A DNA stretch of 31,646 bases from contig CAZJUC010000009.1 of assembly GCA_964549065.1 (NCBI GenBank), positions 1 to 31,646 of the forward strand, in the 5' to 3' direction. Numbering within the stretch: position 1 is the first letter of the stretch; each line of letters begins with the position of its first letter. The notes under the pieces are model-generated. The model ran no database searches and was not told where the DNA came from. It saw only the letters and a program-made list of their open reading frames with translations. The DNA comes from Sva-07 sp964549065 (GTDB taxonomy: Bacteria > Actinomycetota > Acidimicrobiia > Acidimicrobiales > Ilumatobacteraceae). Of the stretch, positions 14,462-22,444 are shown piece after piece. The translations under genes were made by a program, and so were the position numbers.

Positions 14462-16678
14462 ATGGCCGCTGACAAGCGCGCCGCTCGTCTCGGTGTGCTC
14501 GCGCTCGTCGGCACGCTGCTGTTCGGTCTGGTCGGCGCCCGCATCTGGTTCCTGCAGACGGTCGAACAGGAGAACCTGCAAGCCGAGGTCGACACCACCA
14601 AACTGCGCACGGTGCCCCTGCTGCCCGAGCGTGGTCGCATCTTCGATGCCGAGGGTCGCATCCTCGCCGACAACGATCGCGTGCTCACCGTCGGCGTCGA
14701 CTGGGAGGTGATCCGCAACGGCGAGAACCGTGCAGAGATCTTCCGGCGTCTGTCCGGGTGGGTCGACGTGCCGATCGAGGAGATGGAGGCCCGCTTCGAC
14801 AGCGGTGTCTACAGCCCGTTCCTGCCGATGCCGGTTGCCGAGGACATCGACGAGCGCACCGCCATCGCCATCCAGGAGCGAGTCGAGGATCTTCCCGGTG
14901 TCGAGATCCTCGAACAGTCGCGACGGGTGTATCCCTACGCCCCGGTGGCCAGTCACGTCGTCGGCTACATGGGCAGCATCACCGCCGAGACGAAGGACTT
15001 CTACCAGGAAAAGGGCTACTACCTCAACGAACGCGTCGGGCAGTTCGGCATCGAGCTGAGCATGGAAGAGGAGCTCCACGGCAAATGGGGCTATGTCACC
15101 TACGAGGTCGACAACACCAGCCGGATCGTGCGCGAGGTGCGCCGTGTGCCGCCGATCAACGGCAACGACGTGCAGCTCACGATCGATCTCGACCAGCAGC
15201 AGTACGCCGAACAGGCGCTCGAGACCAAGCTCAAGATCCGTCAACAGGAAGTGGCGACCAATCCACGCGATCCCGAGACGAATTTCGAGACCCTCGTCTT
15301 CCCCGAATACCCGCGTGAAGTGCCATACAAGGCGCCTGCCGGTTCGGTGGTGGTGCAGAACTACCAGAACGGCCAGATCATCGCGCTGGCGAGCTATCCG
15401 ACGTTCGACAACCGTTGGTTCGAAGCGGACCTCAGCGGTGGCAAGTTCGACGAGCTGTTCCCGTCCGTCGACGAGAACGGCGACCCGATCGACCCCGACG
15501 AGTCGATCCTCGTCAACCGTGCCATCCAGGGGCGGTACAACCTCGGCTCGACGTTCAAGCCGTTCGTCGCGTTCGCAGCGCTCGACACCGGGCTGATGGG
15601 GGTCAACGACTACTACGTCGACACGGGCACCTACCGGATGGAGTCCGTCGAGGCCGACAAGTGCAACGAGGGCTTGGTGCGGTGCGTGTACCGCAACGCC
15701 ACGTGCAGCGGCACCGGCCGACCGTGCGTCTACGGGTCCGTCGACGTCGAGACGGCGCTGGCCGTGTCGTCCGATGCGTTCTTCTACCGCATCGGCGAGA
15801 CGATCATGACCGAGAACGACTACCAACCGATCCTGCAGGAGGAACTCCGCAAGTTCGGCTTCGGCTCCGATCCGGGCATCGAATTGCCGTACGCCTTCGA
15901 CGGCATCGTCCCCGACGCGGAGCTCAAGGCCGAGTACGGCCGTCGCGGCGTGATCAGCGAGTCCGAGGCGTCGGGCTACTTCACCGGCGACAACGTGCAG
16001 CTGTCGATCGGTCAGGGGCTGCTGTCGGCGTCGCCGCTGCAGCTCGCCATGGGGTACTCGACCATCGCCAACCAGGGCTATCTGATGAAGCCCGAGATCA
16101 TCAAGGCCATCTACCAACCCGGTGTGCCCGACTCGGCGATCCAGGGATACGCCGATCTGACCCAGGCAGTCCTTGCCCGAGAGCCGAACACAGCCGGCGA
16201 GGTGACCCAGCAACTCCCACTCGCGGCGGAGTCGTGGAACGAGATCGACAGCGGTCTCGCCCGGGTGATCACCGGGCCCGGCACCACGAGCGACTACTAC
16301 CACTCGACCACCGGTGAGAAGCTGTTCTACTTCTACCGGCAGACCAGTGGTGCCATTCCGGTCGCCGGCAAGACGGGCACCGTCCAGGGAGCCGGCAACT
16401 ACCCGTGGAACGACTCGTCGGCCTTCGCTGCCTACAGCATCGATCCGGAGCGGCCCTACACCGTGTCGGCCTTCCTCGAGAAGGCGGGCTACGGCTCGCA
16501 GGCTGCGGCACCGGTGGTCAAGTGCATGTTCATGCAGATGTCGGGTCTCGTGCAGGCCGACGCAGTTCGCCTCTCCGACACGCTCGACACCTCCTCGGTC
16601 GTCGCCGCCCAACCCCGGCGACTCGCCGACCAGAGCTGCTACGACGGCCGGTGGACCAGCCCGCGCCTCGCCGAGTAG
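14462..16678 (+). CDS. mrdA: Penicillin-binding protein 2, elongation transpeptidase
   Basis: The 738-residue class B PBP cross-links peptidoglycan during elongation as the partner of RodA. An N-terminal membrane helix (about 8-30) is followed by the pedestal domain and the transpeptidase domain. The active-site motifs are S363-T-F-K366, S436-S-D438 and K637-T-G639. An unusual extracytoplasmic CX6CX6CX6C segment (Cys401, 408, 415, 422) lies between the first and second motifs, close to where the E. coli PBP2 zinc site is found. It is followed six bases later by rodA. No Shine-Dalgarno is evident. The symbol pbpA is used in some taxa. Confidence 0.95.
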   Translation: MAADKRAARLGVLALVGTLLFGLVGARIWFLQTVEQENLQAEVDTTKLRTVPLLPERGRIFDAEGRILADNDRVLTVGVDWEVIRNGENRAEIFRRLSGWVDVPIEEMEARFDSGVYSPFLPMPVAEDIDERTAIAIQERVEDLPGVEILEQSRRVYPYAPVASHVVGYMGSITAETKDFYQEKGYYLNERVGQFGIELSMEEELHGKWGYVTYEVDNTSRIVREVRRVPPINGNDVQLTIDLDQQQYAEQALETKLKIRQQEVATNPRDPETNFETLVFPEYPREVPYKAPAGSVVVQNYQNGQIIALASYPTFDNRWFEADLSGGKFDELFPSVDENGDPIDPDESILVNRAIQGRYNLGSTFKPFVAFAALDTGLMGVNDYYVDTGTYRMESVEADKCNEGLVRCVYRNATCSGTGRPCVYGSVDVETALAVSSDAFFYRIGETIMTENDYQPILQEELRKFGFGSDPGIELPYAFDGIVPDAELKAEYGRRGVISESEASGYFTGDNVQLSIGQGLLSASPLQLAMGYSTIANQGYLMKPEIIKAIYQPGVPDSAIQGYADLTQAVLAREPNTAGEVTQQLPLAAESWNEIDSGLARVITGPGTTSDYYHSTTGEKLFYFYRQTSGAIPVAGKTGTVQGAGNYPWNDSSAFAAYSIDPERPYTVSAFLEKAGYGSQAAAPVVKCMFMQMSGLVQADAVRLSDTLDTSSVVAAQPRRLADQSCYDGRWTSPRLAE

Positions 16679-16684
16679 TCGCCG

Positions 16685-17839
16685 ATGGCGACGTCGTTCC
16701 TCTCGCGCCGGCCCGATTCGGGCCTCGGCAACATCGGTGCCAGTCCTGCCGACCCCAGCCGCAACGTCGACTGGGTGCTCATGGTGGTGCAGTTCGCACT
16801 GACCATCATCGGGTTCTTCGTGGTCTTCTCGGCCTCCCGGACCCGCATCTCCGCCGATCCTTATGCGTTCGCGACTCGCCAGGTGATCTTCGCCATCATC
16901 GCCACGGTGGTGATGTTCGTCGTGATGTCGATCGACTACGAGTGGTGGAAGGACCGGGCCGTGTTCCTCTACGGCCTCACGCTCGTGCTGCTGACGTTGC
17001 TGTTCCTGCTCGGCATCGCGTCCGGCGACGACCGCATCTCGTTCGACCTCGGCCCGTTCAACTTCCAGCCGGCGGAGATGGCCAAGTTCACCACGCTGCT
17101 GATGCTCGCGGCGTACCTGGCCGAGGAACGCAGCGACGAGGTCTCCTACGCCCGTTTCCTGGGGGGTCTGATGATCGTCGGTGCGCCGGCCGTACTCGTG
17201 ATCATCCAGCCCGACCTCGGTTCGGCGTCGGTACTCGTGTCGATGGCGATGGGTGTCCTGCTCGTGGCCGGCGCCAAGGCACGCTACATCGCGTTGATCA
17301 CCGTGCTCTCGGTGTCGACGGTGCTCGCTGCGTTCGTCGGACGGTTGGTCAACGACTACCAGGCTGCGCGCATCAGGGCGCTCGTCAATCCGGGCGCCGT
17401 CGACAGCGACGACCTCTACCAGGCCGAGAATGCCATGCGCGCGATCGGCACCGGTGGTGTCTGGGGCAAGGGCTGGCTGCAGGGCCCGCTGACCAACGGG
17501 CGTGACATCCCGGTGATGTGGGCCGACTTCCCGTTCGCTGCGATCGGCGAGCAGTTCGGTCTGGTCGGCTCGACGGTGGTGCTCGGCCTGCTCGTGATCG
17601 CCCTTGTTCGGATCTGGCGGATCGCACACCTGTCGCGGGATCTGCTCGGCACCTACTTCTGCGCCGGTGTGTTCACGATGTTGCTGTGGCAGACGTTCCA
17701 GAACGTCGCGATGACCGTGCAGATCATGCCGGTCACCGGTCTCCCGTTGCCGTTCATCTCCTACGGAGGGTCCGGGCTGATCGTGTACTTCGCGCTGTTC
17801 GGACTGGTGCAGTCGGTGCACATGCGTCGAATGCGCTGA
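16685..17839 (+). CDS. rodA: Peptidoglycan glycosyltransferase RodA (SEDS family)
   Basis: The 384-residue polytopic protein has about ten membrane segments and the SEDS signatures. FNFQPAEMAKF is visible, the IIQPDLGSAS motif contains the probable catalytic Asp177, and GLPLPFISYGGSGL is near the C-terminus. It polymerises lipid II into glycan strands together with PBP2, encoded just upstream. The 27-residue N-terminal tail is hydrophilic. FtsW is the related divisome enzyme; the position in the mre cluster decides for RodA. Confidence 0.95.
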   Translation: MATSFLSRRPDSGLGNIGASPADPSRNVDWVLMVVQFALTIIGFFVVFSASRTRISADPYAFATRQVIFAIIATVVMFVVMSIDYEWWKDRAVFLYGLTLVLLTLLFLLGIASGDDRISFDLGPFNFQPAEMAKFTTLLMLAAYLAEERSDEVSYARFLGGLMIVGAPAVLVIIQPDLGSASVLVSMAMGVLLVAGAKARYIALITVLSVSTVLAAFVGRLVNDYQAARIRALVNPGAVDSDDLYQAENAMRAIGTGGVWGKGWLQGPLTNGRDIPVMWADFPFAAIGEQFGLVGSTVVLGLLVIALVRIWRIAHLSRDLLGTYFCAGVFTMLLWQTFQNVAMTVQIMPVTGLPLPFISYGGSGLIVYFALFGLVQSVHMRRMR

Positions 17840-18181
17840 TGGTGCCGGCCGGCGACCATTTCGGGTAGATCCCTGCGAGAGCCGTTGGAGGGCGTAGAAT
17901 TGGCCCTCCAGTGACCATCGACACACGACAGCTCCCCCCGACGAGCGGGTCTCGCTCCTGCGAGTGGGCACCTGCTCGGAGGCTGTCCGTCGGAACCTGG
18001 TCAGCGCCGGCCGTGATGGCCGTTGCGATGCTCGTTGCGCTCGGCCCCCGCCGCGGCGCGTGTACCGGATCCGCCGACCGGCGGAGTTCACGATCGGCTC
18101 GAACCCACTGCCCCGTGCAGACGCCCCGAGCCTCACAGAGCGCCCATGCGGCTGCTCGCCCCAGAAGGGACCATTCTCTCC
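17840..18181 (+). other. Long noncoding gap / structured leader of the RNase E/G gene
   Basis: No convincing gene fills these 342 bases. Reading frames exist (for example a GTG at 17911) but they have poor composition and no family likeness. Hairpin-forming segments are TGGAGGGC/GCCCTCCA (17886-17910), an interrupted stem within 17955-17981, CGGCC-GTGAT-GGCCG near 18009-18023, and TCCGCC-GACC-GGCGGA (18070-18085). RNase E mRNAs in other bacteria are autoregulated through a long 5' leader, so a similar role is possible here. Confidence 0.4.
17895..17900 (+). promoter_or_regulatory. -10-like box TAGAAT upstream of the RNase E/G gene
   Basis: TAGAAT lies in the loop of the hairpin 17886-17910. 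If used, transcription would begin near 17907 and leave a leader of about 275 bases before the start at 18182. Confidence 0.3.
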
Positions 18182-20065
18182 ATGGATCATGCCGACTCCG
18201 AGCGTTCGAACGAGGTCACCGAGACCACCTCGTCCGCCGACAGCACTGACCCCGGCACTGCCTCCAGCGGTGACGCCGCATCGGGCCCCTCGGCGGGCTC
18301 GTCGAGCGCCAGCTCCAAGCGCCGTCGCGGATCGCGTGGCGGTCAACGACGCCGTTCGAATGCATCGAGCGGTGCCGGCCAGCCCGACGATCAGCCTCGC
18401 GACGATTCCGACAATGGCCGCAACGACGTCGAATTGCCGAAGTCGATGAAGGAAGGTCGCCCGTCGGCGGAGGCGGCCGAGAAGGCGCTGGTGCGCAAGC
18501 CGAAGATCGGCGACACCATGCCGATGCCGTCCTCTCCGCCACCCGGGCCGGCCTCGCGCCCTGCCGCCGACGCCGAGGGTTCGCAGGCACCGTCGAAACG
18601 GCGCCGCCGCGGAGGCGGCAGCAAGGCAGGCTCCGGTGGCAGGTCCGGCGATGCAGCAGCCAAGGAGTCCGGCGGGGCGAAGAAGAGCCGTCGGGGGCGT
18701 GGACGAGGCAAAGGTCGTGGCGAACCCGGCGAGCTCGACGACGCGACGCTCGAGCAGCGGCGGGGGCGAGAACGCAATGGCAAGCCGATCGGCCGGTATT
18801 TCATGGCGGTGCAGGTCCGAGACGGCATGACGCAAGTGGCCGTGCTCGAAGGGCGCAGCTTGATCGAGCACTACGTGAGCCGGCCGGCCGACGACGTCAG
18901 CCAGATCCACGGCAACGTCTACGTCGGACGCATCCAGAACGTGCTCCCGGGCATGGAGGCAGCGTTCGTCGACATCGCGACCCCGAAGAACGCGGTGCTC
19001 TACCGCGGCGACGTCCAGTACGACGCCGAGGACATCGTCGAGGGAGGCAAGGGCAAGGACCCGCGGATCGAGGACATCCTCAAGAACAAGCAGCTGATCA
19101 CCTGCCAGGTCACGAAGAACCCGATCGCTCACAAGGGTGCCCGCCTCACGCAGGAGGTGTCGCTGCCCGGCCGGTTCGTGGTGCTGATCCCGAACTCGAA
19201 GACCTACGGCATCTCCAAACGGCTGCCCGACGACGTCCGCAAGCGGTTGCGGAACATCCTCGATCGGGTGAAGCCCGACGAGCACGGTCTGATCGTGCGC
19301 ACCGCCGCCGAGACCGCAACCGAGGACGAACTCGTGGCAGACATGACGATCCTGCTGAAGCAGTGGGACGAGATCGCCACGAAAGCGGCCAAGACGCAAC
19401 GGCCGGCTCTGCTGTACCGCGAGCCGGAGCTGGCGGTGCGGGTGATCCGTGAGGAGTTCAACGCCGACTACCGCGGTGTGGTCATCGACGACGAACGGCT
19501 CTTCCACGAGATCCGCGACTACGTGGCGGCGTTCAATCCCGAGCTGGCCGATCGGATCGAGTACTACGACGCCGGCACCGGCGGCGGCCTCTCCCTGTTC
19601 GAGAAGTTCCACATCCACGAACAGGTCCACAAGGCACTCGACCGCAAGGTGTGGCTGCCGTCCGGGGGGTCGCTGATCATCGAGCACACCGAGGCGCTCA
19701 CCGTGATCGACGTCAACACGGGCAAGAACGTCGGCAAGTCGAACCTCGAGGAGACCGTGTTCCACAACAACATGGAGGCCGCCGAGGAGATCGCCAAGCA
19801 ACTGCGGTTGCGCGACATCGGCGGCATCATCGTGATCGACTTCGTCGACATGGAGGTCAAGGGGAACCGGGCCAAGGTGGTCGAGAGGTTCCGCGACACC
19901 CTGGCGCGCGACAAGACCCGGTCGCAGGTGTTCGACATCACCGAGTTGGGGCTGGTCGAGATGACCCGCAAACGCATCGGCGAGGGCCTGCTCACCGAGT
20001 ACTCCGAGATCTGCCCCGACTGCGAGGGTCGCGGGGTGGTCGTCGACTACGGCTTGCTCGAATAG
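18182..20065 (+). CDS. rne: Ribonuclease E/G family endoribonuclease
   Basis: The 627-residue protein has a disordered, very basic N-terminal third (about 1-200, with clusters such as KRRRGSRGGQRRR and KRRRRGGG). An S1 RNA-binding domain (GNVYVGRIQNVLPGMEAAFVDI) and the catalytic domain follow. Asp510 (VIDVNTGKNVGK) and Asp553 (IVIDFVDM) match the magnesium-binding aspartates, and CPDC (Cys611, Cys614) is the zinc link. It processes rRNA and initiates mRNA decay. The ATG at 18182 has GAAGGGA upstream. The arrangement with the basic extension at the N-terminus and no long C-terminal scaffold fits actinobacterial RNase E/G. Its TAG stop forms part of a -10-like box for the next gene. Confidence 0.94.
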   Translation: MDHADSERSNEVTETTSSADSTDPGTASSGDAASGPSAGSSSASSKRRRGSRGGQRRRSNASSGAGQPDDQPRDDSDNGRNDVELPKSMKEGRPSAEAAEKALVRKPKIGDTMPMPSSPPPGPASRPAADAEGSQAPSKRRRRGGGSKAGSGGRSGDAAAKESGGAKKSRRGRGRGKGRGEPGELDDATLEQRRGRERNGKPIGRYFMAVQVRDGMTQVAVLEGRSLIEHYVSRPADDVSQIHGNVYVGRIQNVLPGMEAAFVDIATPKNAVLYRGDVQYDAEDIVEGGKGKDPRIEDILKNKQLITCQVTKNPIAHKGARLTQEVSLPGRFVVLIPNSKTYGISKRLPDDVRKRLRNILDRVKPDEHGLIVRTAAETATEDELVADMTILLKQWDEIATKAAKTQRPALLYREPELAVRVIREEFNADYRGVVIDDERLFHEIRDYVAAFNPELADRIEYYDAGTGGGLSLFEKFHIHEQVHKALDRKVWLPSGGSLIIEHTEALTVIDVNTGKNVGKSNLEETVFHNNMEAAEEIAKQLRLRDIGGIIVIDFVDMEVKGNRAKVVERFRDTLARDKTRSQVFDITELGLVEMTRKRIGEGLLTEYSEICPDCEGRGVVVDYGLLE

Positions 20066-20068
20066 CCT
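20063..20068 (+). promoter_or_regulatory. -10-like box overlapping the rne stop codon
   Basis: TAGCCT begins with the TAG stop of the RNase gene and lies seven bases before the ATG at 20076. This would give the selenoprotein gene its own nearly leaderless transcript. No -35 match is visible, so readthrough from the RNase gene is an equal possibility. Confidence 0.3.
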
Positions 20069-20075
20069 CGAACCC

Positions 20076-20381
20076 ATGGAGATCGAGATCACCGACGACG
20101 CCCGCACCGTGCTCGAACGCAAGGGTGGCACCATGTCGATCGACTTCATCCGCCCCACCGGTTGAGGCAAGGTCGCCGAGGTGTCGGTCGACACCAACGT
20201 CAAGGGCAAGAACACCGGCGCCTACCGAAGGCTCCGTCACGACCGGTTCCAGATCCTGATCACACCCACCCTGGTCGGGATGGCCGAGTCGATGCGCGTG
20301 GTCACCAAGGGGCGCCTGTCGAAGTCGCTCGCCGTCGAGTTCAGCGCCAGCGGTCCCACCGACGACGCCTGCGAACTCTGA
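20076..20381 (+). CDS. Candidate HesB/IscA-like (CC/Se-type) selenoprotein with in-frame UGA
   Basis: From the ATG at 20076 the frame is coding for 101 residues if the TGA at 20163-20165 (codon 30) is read as selenocysteine. The product begins MEIEITDDARTVLERKGG, continues to IRPTG-U-GKVAEVSVDT, and ends at the TGA at 20379-20381. Both sides of the TGA keep the same frame, the same GC-rich codon use and the same family look: an N-terminal HesB-like start, then a Gly-rich redox site in the slot where relatives carry Cys or Sec. A SECIS-like hairpin follows at the right distance. Conventional calling would report only a downstream 66-residue fragment. The likely role is redox or iron-sulfur/selenium-linked chemistry; exact function is unknown. 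The rne stop lies ten bases upstream. selA, selB, selC and selD are not in the window. Confidence 0.78.
20180..20195 (+). promoter_or_regulatory. Bacterial SECIS-like hairpin
   Basis: GGTGTC (20180-20185) and GACACC (20190-20195) form a perfect six-base-pair stem with the apical loop GGTC. The first loop G lies 20 bases after the TGA codon. Known bacterial SECIS elements have a stem-loop just 3' of the UGA, with a G among the first loop bases about 16-37 bases away; the E. coli fdhF loop also contains GGUC. This lies within the coding sequence, as expected for SelB-dependent decoding in bacteria. Confidence 0.72.
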
Positions 20382-20446
20382 ACTGTCACACCGCGCCGTC
20401 CCTGACGGTTCTGTGGCCGGGTCGGATGGGCGGTTCGCTCGGCACA

Positions 20447-20452
20447 TAGGGT
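20447..20452 (+). promoter_or_regulatory. -10-like box before the metallo-beta-lactamase-fold gene
   Basis: TAGGGT lies six bases before the ATG at 20459. The start has no Shine-Dalgarno, consistent with leaderless translation. Confidence 0.35.
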
Positions 20453-20458
20453 GCCGCC

Positions 20459-21730
20459 ATGGCTGACCTTCTCGCACTGTCGTCACGGGTGATCGATTCG
20501 GGCAACGCCGATGAACCGGTCAATCGCATCACCAACGAGCTGTCGGAAATCGCCGACGGGTTGGCGGTCGTCGAGAGCTTCTCGCACTCGGTGGTGCTCG
20601 ACGCGGGCGACGAGCTCGTGGCGTTCGATGCGTCACACGCTCGTACGGGCAGCGATGTCGTCGCGGCGATCCGTGGCTGGTCGGACGCCCCGGTCTCCCA
20701 CCTCGTCTACACCCACGGGCACGCCGACCACGTCGGCGGCAGCCCCGACTTCGCAGCCGCCTACGGCGACATGACCGTGGTCGGTCACCGCAACGTCGAC
20801 GCCCGATTCGATCGGTACCGGTACACCAACGACTGGAACGTGATGATCAACGCCCGCCAGTTCGGTGGCGTGCGTGGAGACTTCGGGATGGGCGGTCAGG
20901 CGCCGGACTTCATCCCTTCGGACACGGCCGTGCCCAATCATGTCGTCGACGATCACGACACGATCGTGGTCGGCGACCGTACGATCGAGCTGCACCACGC
21001 ACGCGGGGAAACCGACGATCACCTCTGGGGATGGATCCCCGAACAGAAGTGGGCGTTCGTCGGCGACTTCGTCATCTGGAACTTCCCGAACGCCGGCAAC
21101 CCCCAGAAGGTGCAGCGATTCCCGATCGAGTGGGCAGCGGCGCTGCGCGACATGGCTGCTCACGGCCCCGAGCTGCTGTTGCCCGCCCACGGGCTGCCGA
21201 TCGAGGGGCGAGAGCGGATCGAGCGGGTGCTCGGAACCATCGCCGGAGCACTCGAGCACCTGGTGACCGAGGTCGTCGGCATGATGAACGCCGGCGAGGT
21301 CCTCGACACGATCATCCACTCGGTCTCGGTGCCCGACGACGAGCTCGCGAAGCCGTATCTTCGTCCGCTCTACGACGAGCCGGAGTTCGTCGTTCGCAAC
21401 ATCTGGCGGCAGTTTGGAGGGTGGTGGGACGGGGCGCCGAGCCGTCTGAAGCCATCACCCGACGCCGCCGTTGCGGCCGAGGTGGCTGCTCTCGCCGGTG
21501 GCGCAGGGGTGCTGATCGAGCGGGCAGTGGAGTTGAGCGATGCCGGTGACGTCCGTCTCGCTTGTCACCTGGCCGACCTCGCCGGTTGGGCGGCCCCCGA
21601 CGACGTTGGGGTCCACGACCAGCGGGCGCTGGTGTACCGAGCCAGACGGACCGCAGAGACCTCGCTGATGGCCAAGGGCATCTTCGCCGGCGCCGCCCGG
21701 GAGTCAGCAGCGGTCGCCGAACGCGATTGA
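20459..21730 (+). CDS. Metallo-beta-lactamase-fold hydrolase, alkyl-sulfatase-like
   Basis: The 423-residue protein has the metal-binding motif THGHADHVGG (His86, His88, Asp90, His91), a further GETDDHLWGW segment and FVGDFV, which supply the remaining ligands of a dinuclear zinc site. The C-terminal part has the YDEPEFVVRNIWRQFGGWWD and LKPSP pattern found in the dimerisation region of type III linear alkyl sulfatases (SdsA1/BDS1-like), but the C-terminal SCP2-like domain of those enzymes is absent and the protein is shorter (usual length is above 600). No signal peptide is present. The substrate may be a sulfate ester or something else; only the fold class is safe. It sits between the selenoprotein candidate and rplU with its own -10-like box. 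Confidence 0.82.
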   Translation: MADLLALSSRVIDSGNADEPVNRITNELSEIADGLAVVESFSHSVVLDAGDELVAFDASHARTGSDVVAAIRGWSDAPVSHLVYTHGHADHVGGSPDFAAAYGDMTVVGHRNVDARFDRYRYTNDWNVMINARQFGGVRGDFGMGGQAPDFIPSDTAVPNHVVDDHDTIVVGDRTIELHHARGETDDHLWGWIPEQKWAFVGDFVIWNFPNAGNPQKVQRFPIEWAAALRDMAAHGPELLLPAHGLPIEGRERIERVLGTIAGALEHLVTEVVGMMNAGEVLDTIIHSVSVPDDELAKPYLRPLYDEPEFVVRNIWRQFGGWWDGAPSRLKPSPDAAVAAEVAALAGGAGVLIERAVELSDAGDVRLACHLADLAGWAAPDDVGVHDQRALVYRARRTAETSLMAKGIFAGAARESAAVAERD

Positions 21731-21743
21731 ACCGTCGCGCGGG

Positions 21744-21771
21744 TTGAGGCGCTCAGATCCGCCGCTAGCAT
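21744..21771 (+). promoter_or_regulatory. Promoter of rplU-rpmA
   Basis: TTGAGG (21744-21749) and TAGCAT (21766-21771) are separated by 16 bases, the best -35/-10 pair in the window. The -10 is 11 bases before the rplU ATG. Confidence 0.6.
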
Positions 21772-21782
21772 CGGACAACGCT

Positions 21783-22091
21783 ATGTACGCAGTCATCGCC
21801 TCAGGCGGCAAGCAGGAAAAGGTGGCCCAGGGCCAGCAGGTACGAGTTGAACTGCTCGACGCCGACGAGGGCAGCGACGTGTCGCTGACCCCCGTCATGG
21901 TGGTCGATGGCAGCACCGTGCTCGCCACTCCGGACGAGCTCAAGAGCGCGTCGGTCACCGCCAGGATCGTCGGCCAGGTCAAGGGTCCGAAGATCAACGG
22001 CTACACCTTCAAGCGCCGCACCAACAACCATCGCCGCTACGGCCACCGCCAGAAGTACCACCTGGTCGAGATCACCTCGATCACGGTCTGA
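21783..22091 (+). CDS. rplU: Large ribosomal subunit protein bL21
   Basis: The 102-residue protein has the L21 hallmark start MYAVIASGGKQ and the basic segment KRRTNNHRRYGHRQKYHLVEI near the C-terminus that contacts 23S rRNA. The ATG at 21783 is chosen over an in-frame upstream codon (21744) because it gives the canonical N-terminus and the upstream codon overlaps the -35 box. It is followed after 33 bases by rpmA, the usual pairing. Confidence 0.97.
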   Translation: MYAVIASGGKQEKVAQGQQVRVELLDADEGSDVSLTPVMVVDGSTVLATPDELKSASVTARIVGQVKGPKINGYTFKRRTNNHRRYGHRQKYHLVEITSITV

Positions 22092-22124
22092 CCCGGCCCG
22101 GCCCGACTCGAACGGAGAGATCTC

Positions 22125-22382
22125 ATGTCAAAGACCAAAGGTGGCGGCTCAACCCGCAACGGTCGTGATTCCAACGCACAGCGCCTCGGCGTGAAGGCCT
22201 TCGGCGGCAGCGACATCACCGCCGGCACCATCCTGGTGCGTCAGCGCGGCACCAGGTTCCATCCCGGCAAGAACGTCGGCAAGGGCAAGGACGACACGTT
22301 GTTCAGCCTCGTCGACGGCACGGTCGAGTTCGGCCAGACGAAGGGCCGCAAGACGGTCAGCGTCCTGCCCGCCGACGCCTGA
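22125..22382 (+). CDS. rpmA: Large ribosomal subunit protein bL27
   Basis: The 85-residue protein begins MSKTKGGGSTRNGRDSNAQR and contains RLGVKAFGG and RQRGTRFHPGKNVG, the conserved L27 pattern. L27 reaches the peptidyl-transferase centre with its N-terminal tail. Because residues 1-5 read MSKTK and then GGGSTRNGRD, no cleavable leader of the Firmicutes type is present. GGAGAG lies upstream at suitable distance. A strong bidirectional-type hairpin follows. Confidence 0.97.
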   Translation: MSKTKGGGSTRNGRDSNAQRLGVKAFGGSDITAGTILVRQRGTRFHPGKNVGKGKDDTLFSLVDGTVEFGQTKGRKTVSVLPADA

Positions 22383-22400
22383 TCCACCCGCTCGAACAGC

Positions 22401-22436
22401 AAACGGCCCGGTCTCCCGAGGGAGACCGGGCCGTTT
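22401..22436. terminator. Perfect bidirectional hairpin after rpmA
   Basis: AAACGGCCCGGTCTCCC (22401-22417) pairs completely with 22420-22436 over a two-base centre. The A-rich 5' foot and T-rich 3' foot (CCGTTT) let it work on both strands, for rpmA on the plus strand and pckG on the minus strand. It ends eight bases before the long TGTAACG palindrome. Confidence 0.85.
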
Positions 22437-22444
22437 CGCGTCCC

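Noticed and set aside
17911..18249. Open frame of 112 codons starting with GTG before the RNase E/G gene
   Set aside because: Amino-acid composition is Arg/Ser/Ala-rich without structure, no family likeness is seen, and it runs into the start of the RNase gene in another frame.
20076..20165. Reading the TGA-interrupted gene as a pseudogene or sequencing error
   Set aside because: Only one stop is present, the frame is kept on both sides, the UGA sits in the expected redox position, and a SECIS-like hairpin follows at the right distance. An error cannot be formally excluded without reads.
14423..20215. Minus-strand open frame of about 1900 codons opposite mrdA, rodA and rne
   Set aside because: This is the same antisense effect. 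The plus strand encodes unambiguous proteins with catalytic motifs across the whole stretch.
22371..22382. Shared GCCGACGCCTGA ending in rpmA and similar endings in pckG and the CxxC gene as part of the repeat element
   Set aside because: Asp-Ala-stop written with preferred codons (GAC GCC TGA) explains the match in rpmA, which is not next to the palindrome. The evidence for extending the element into coding sequence is weak.
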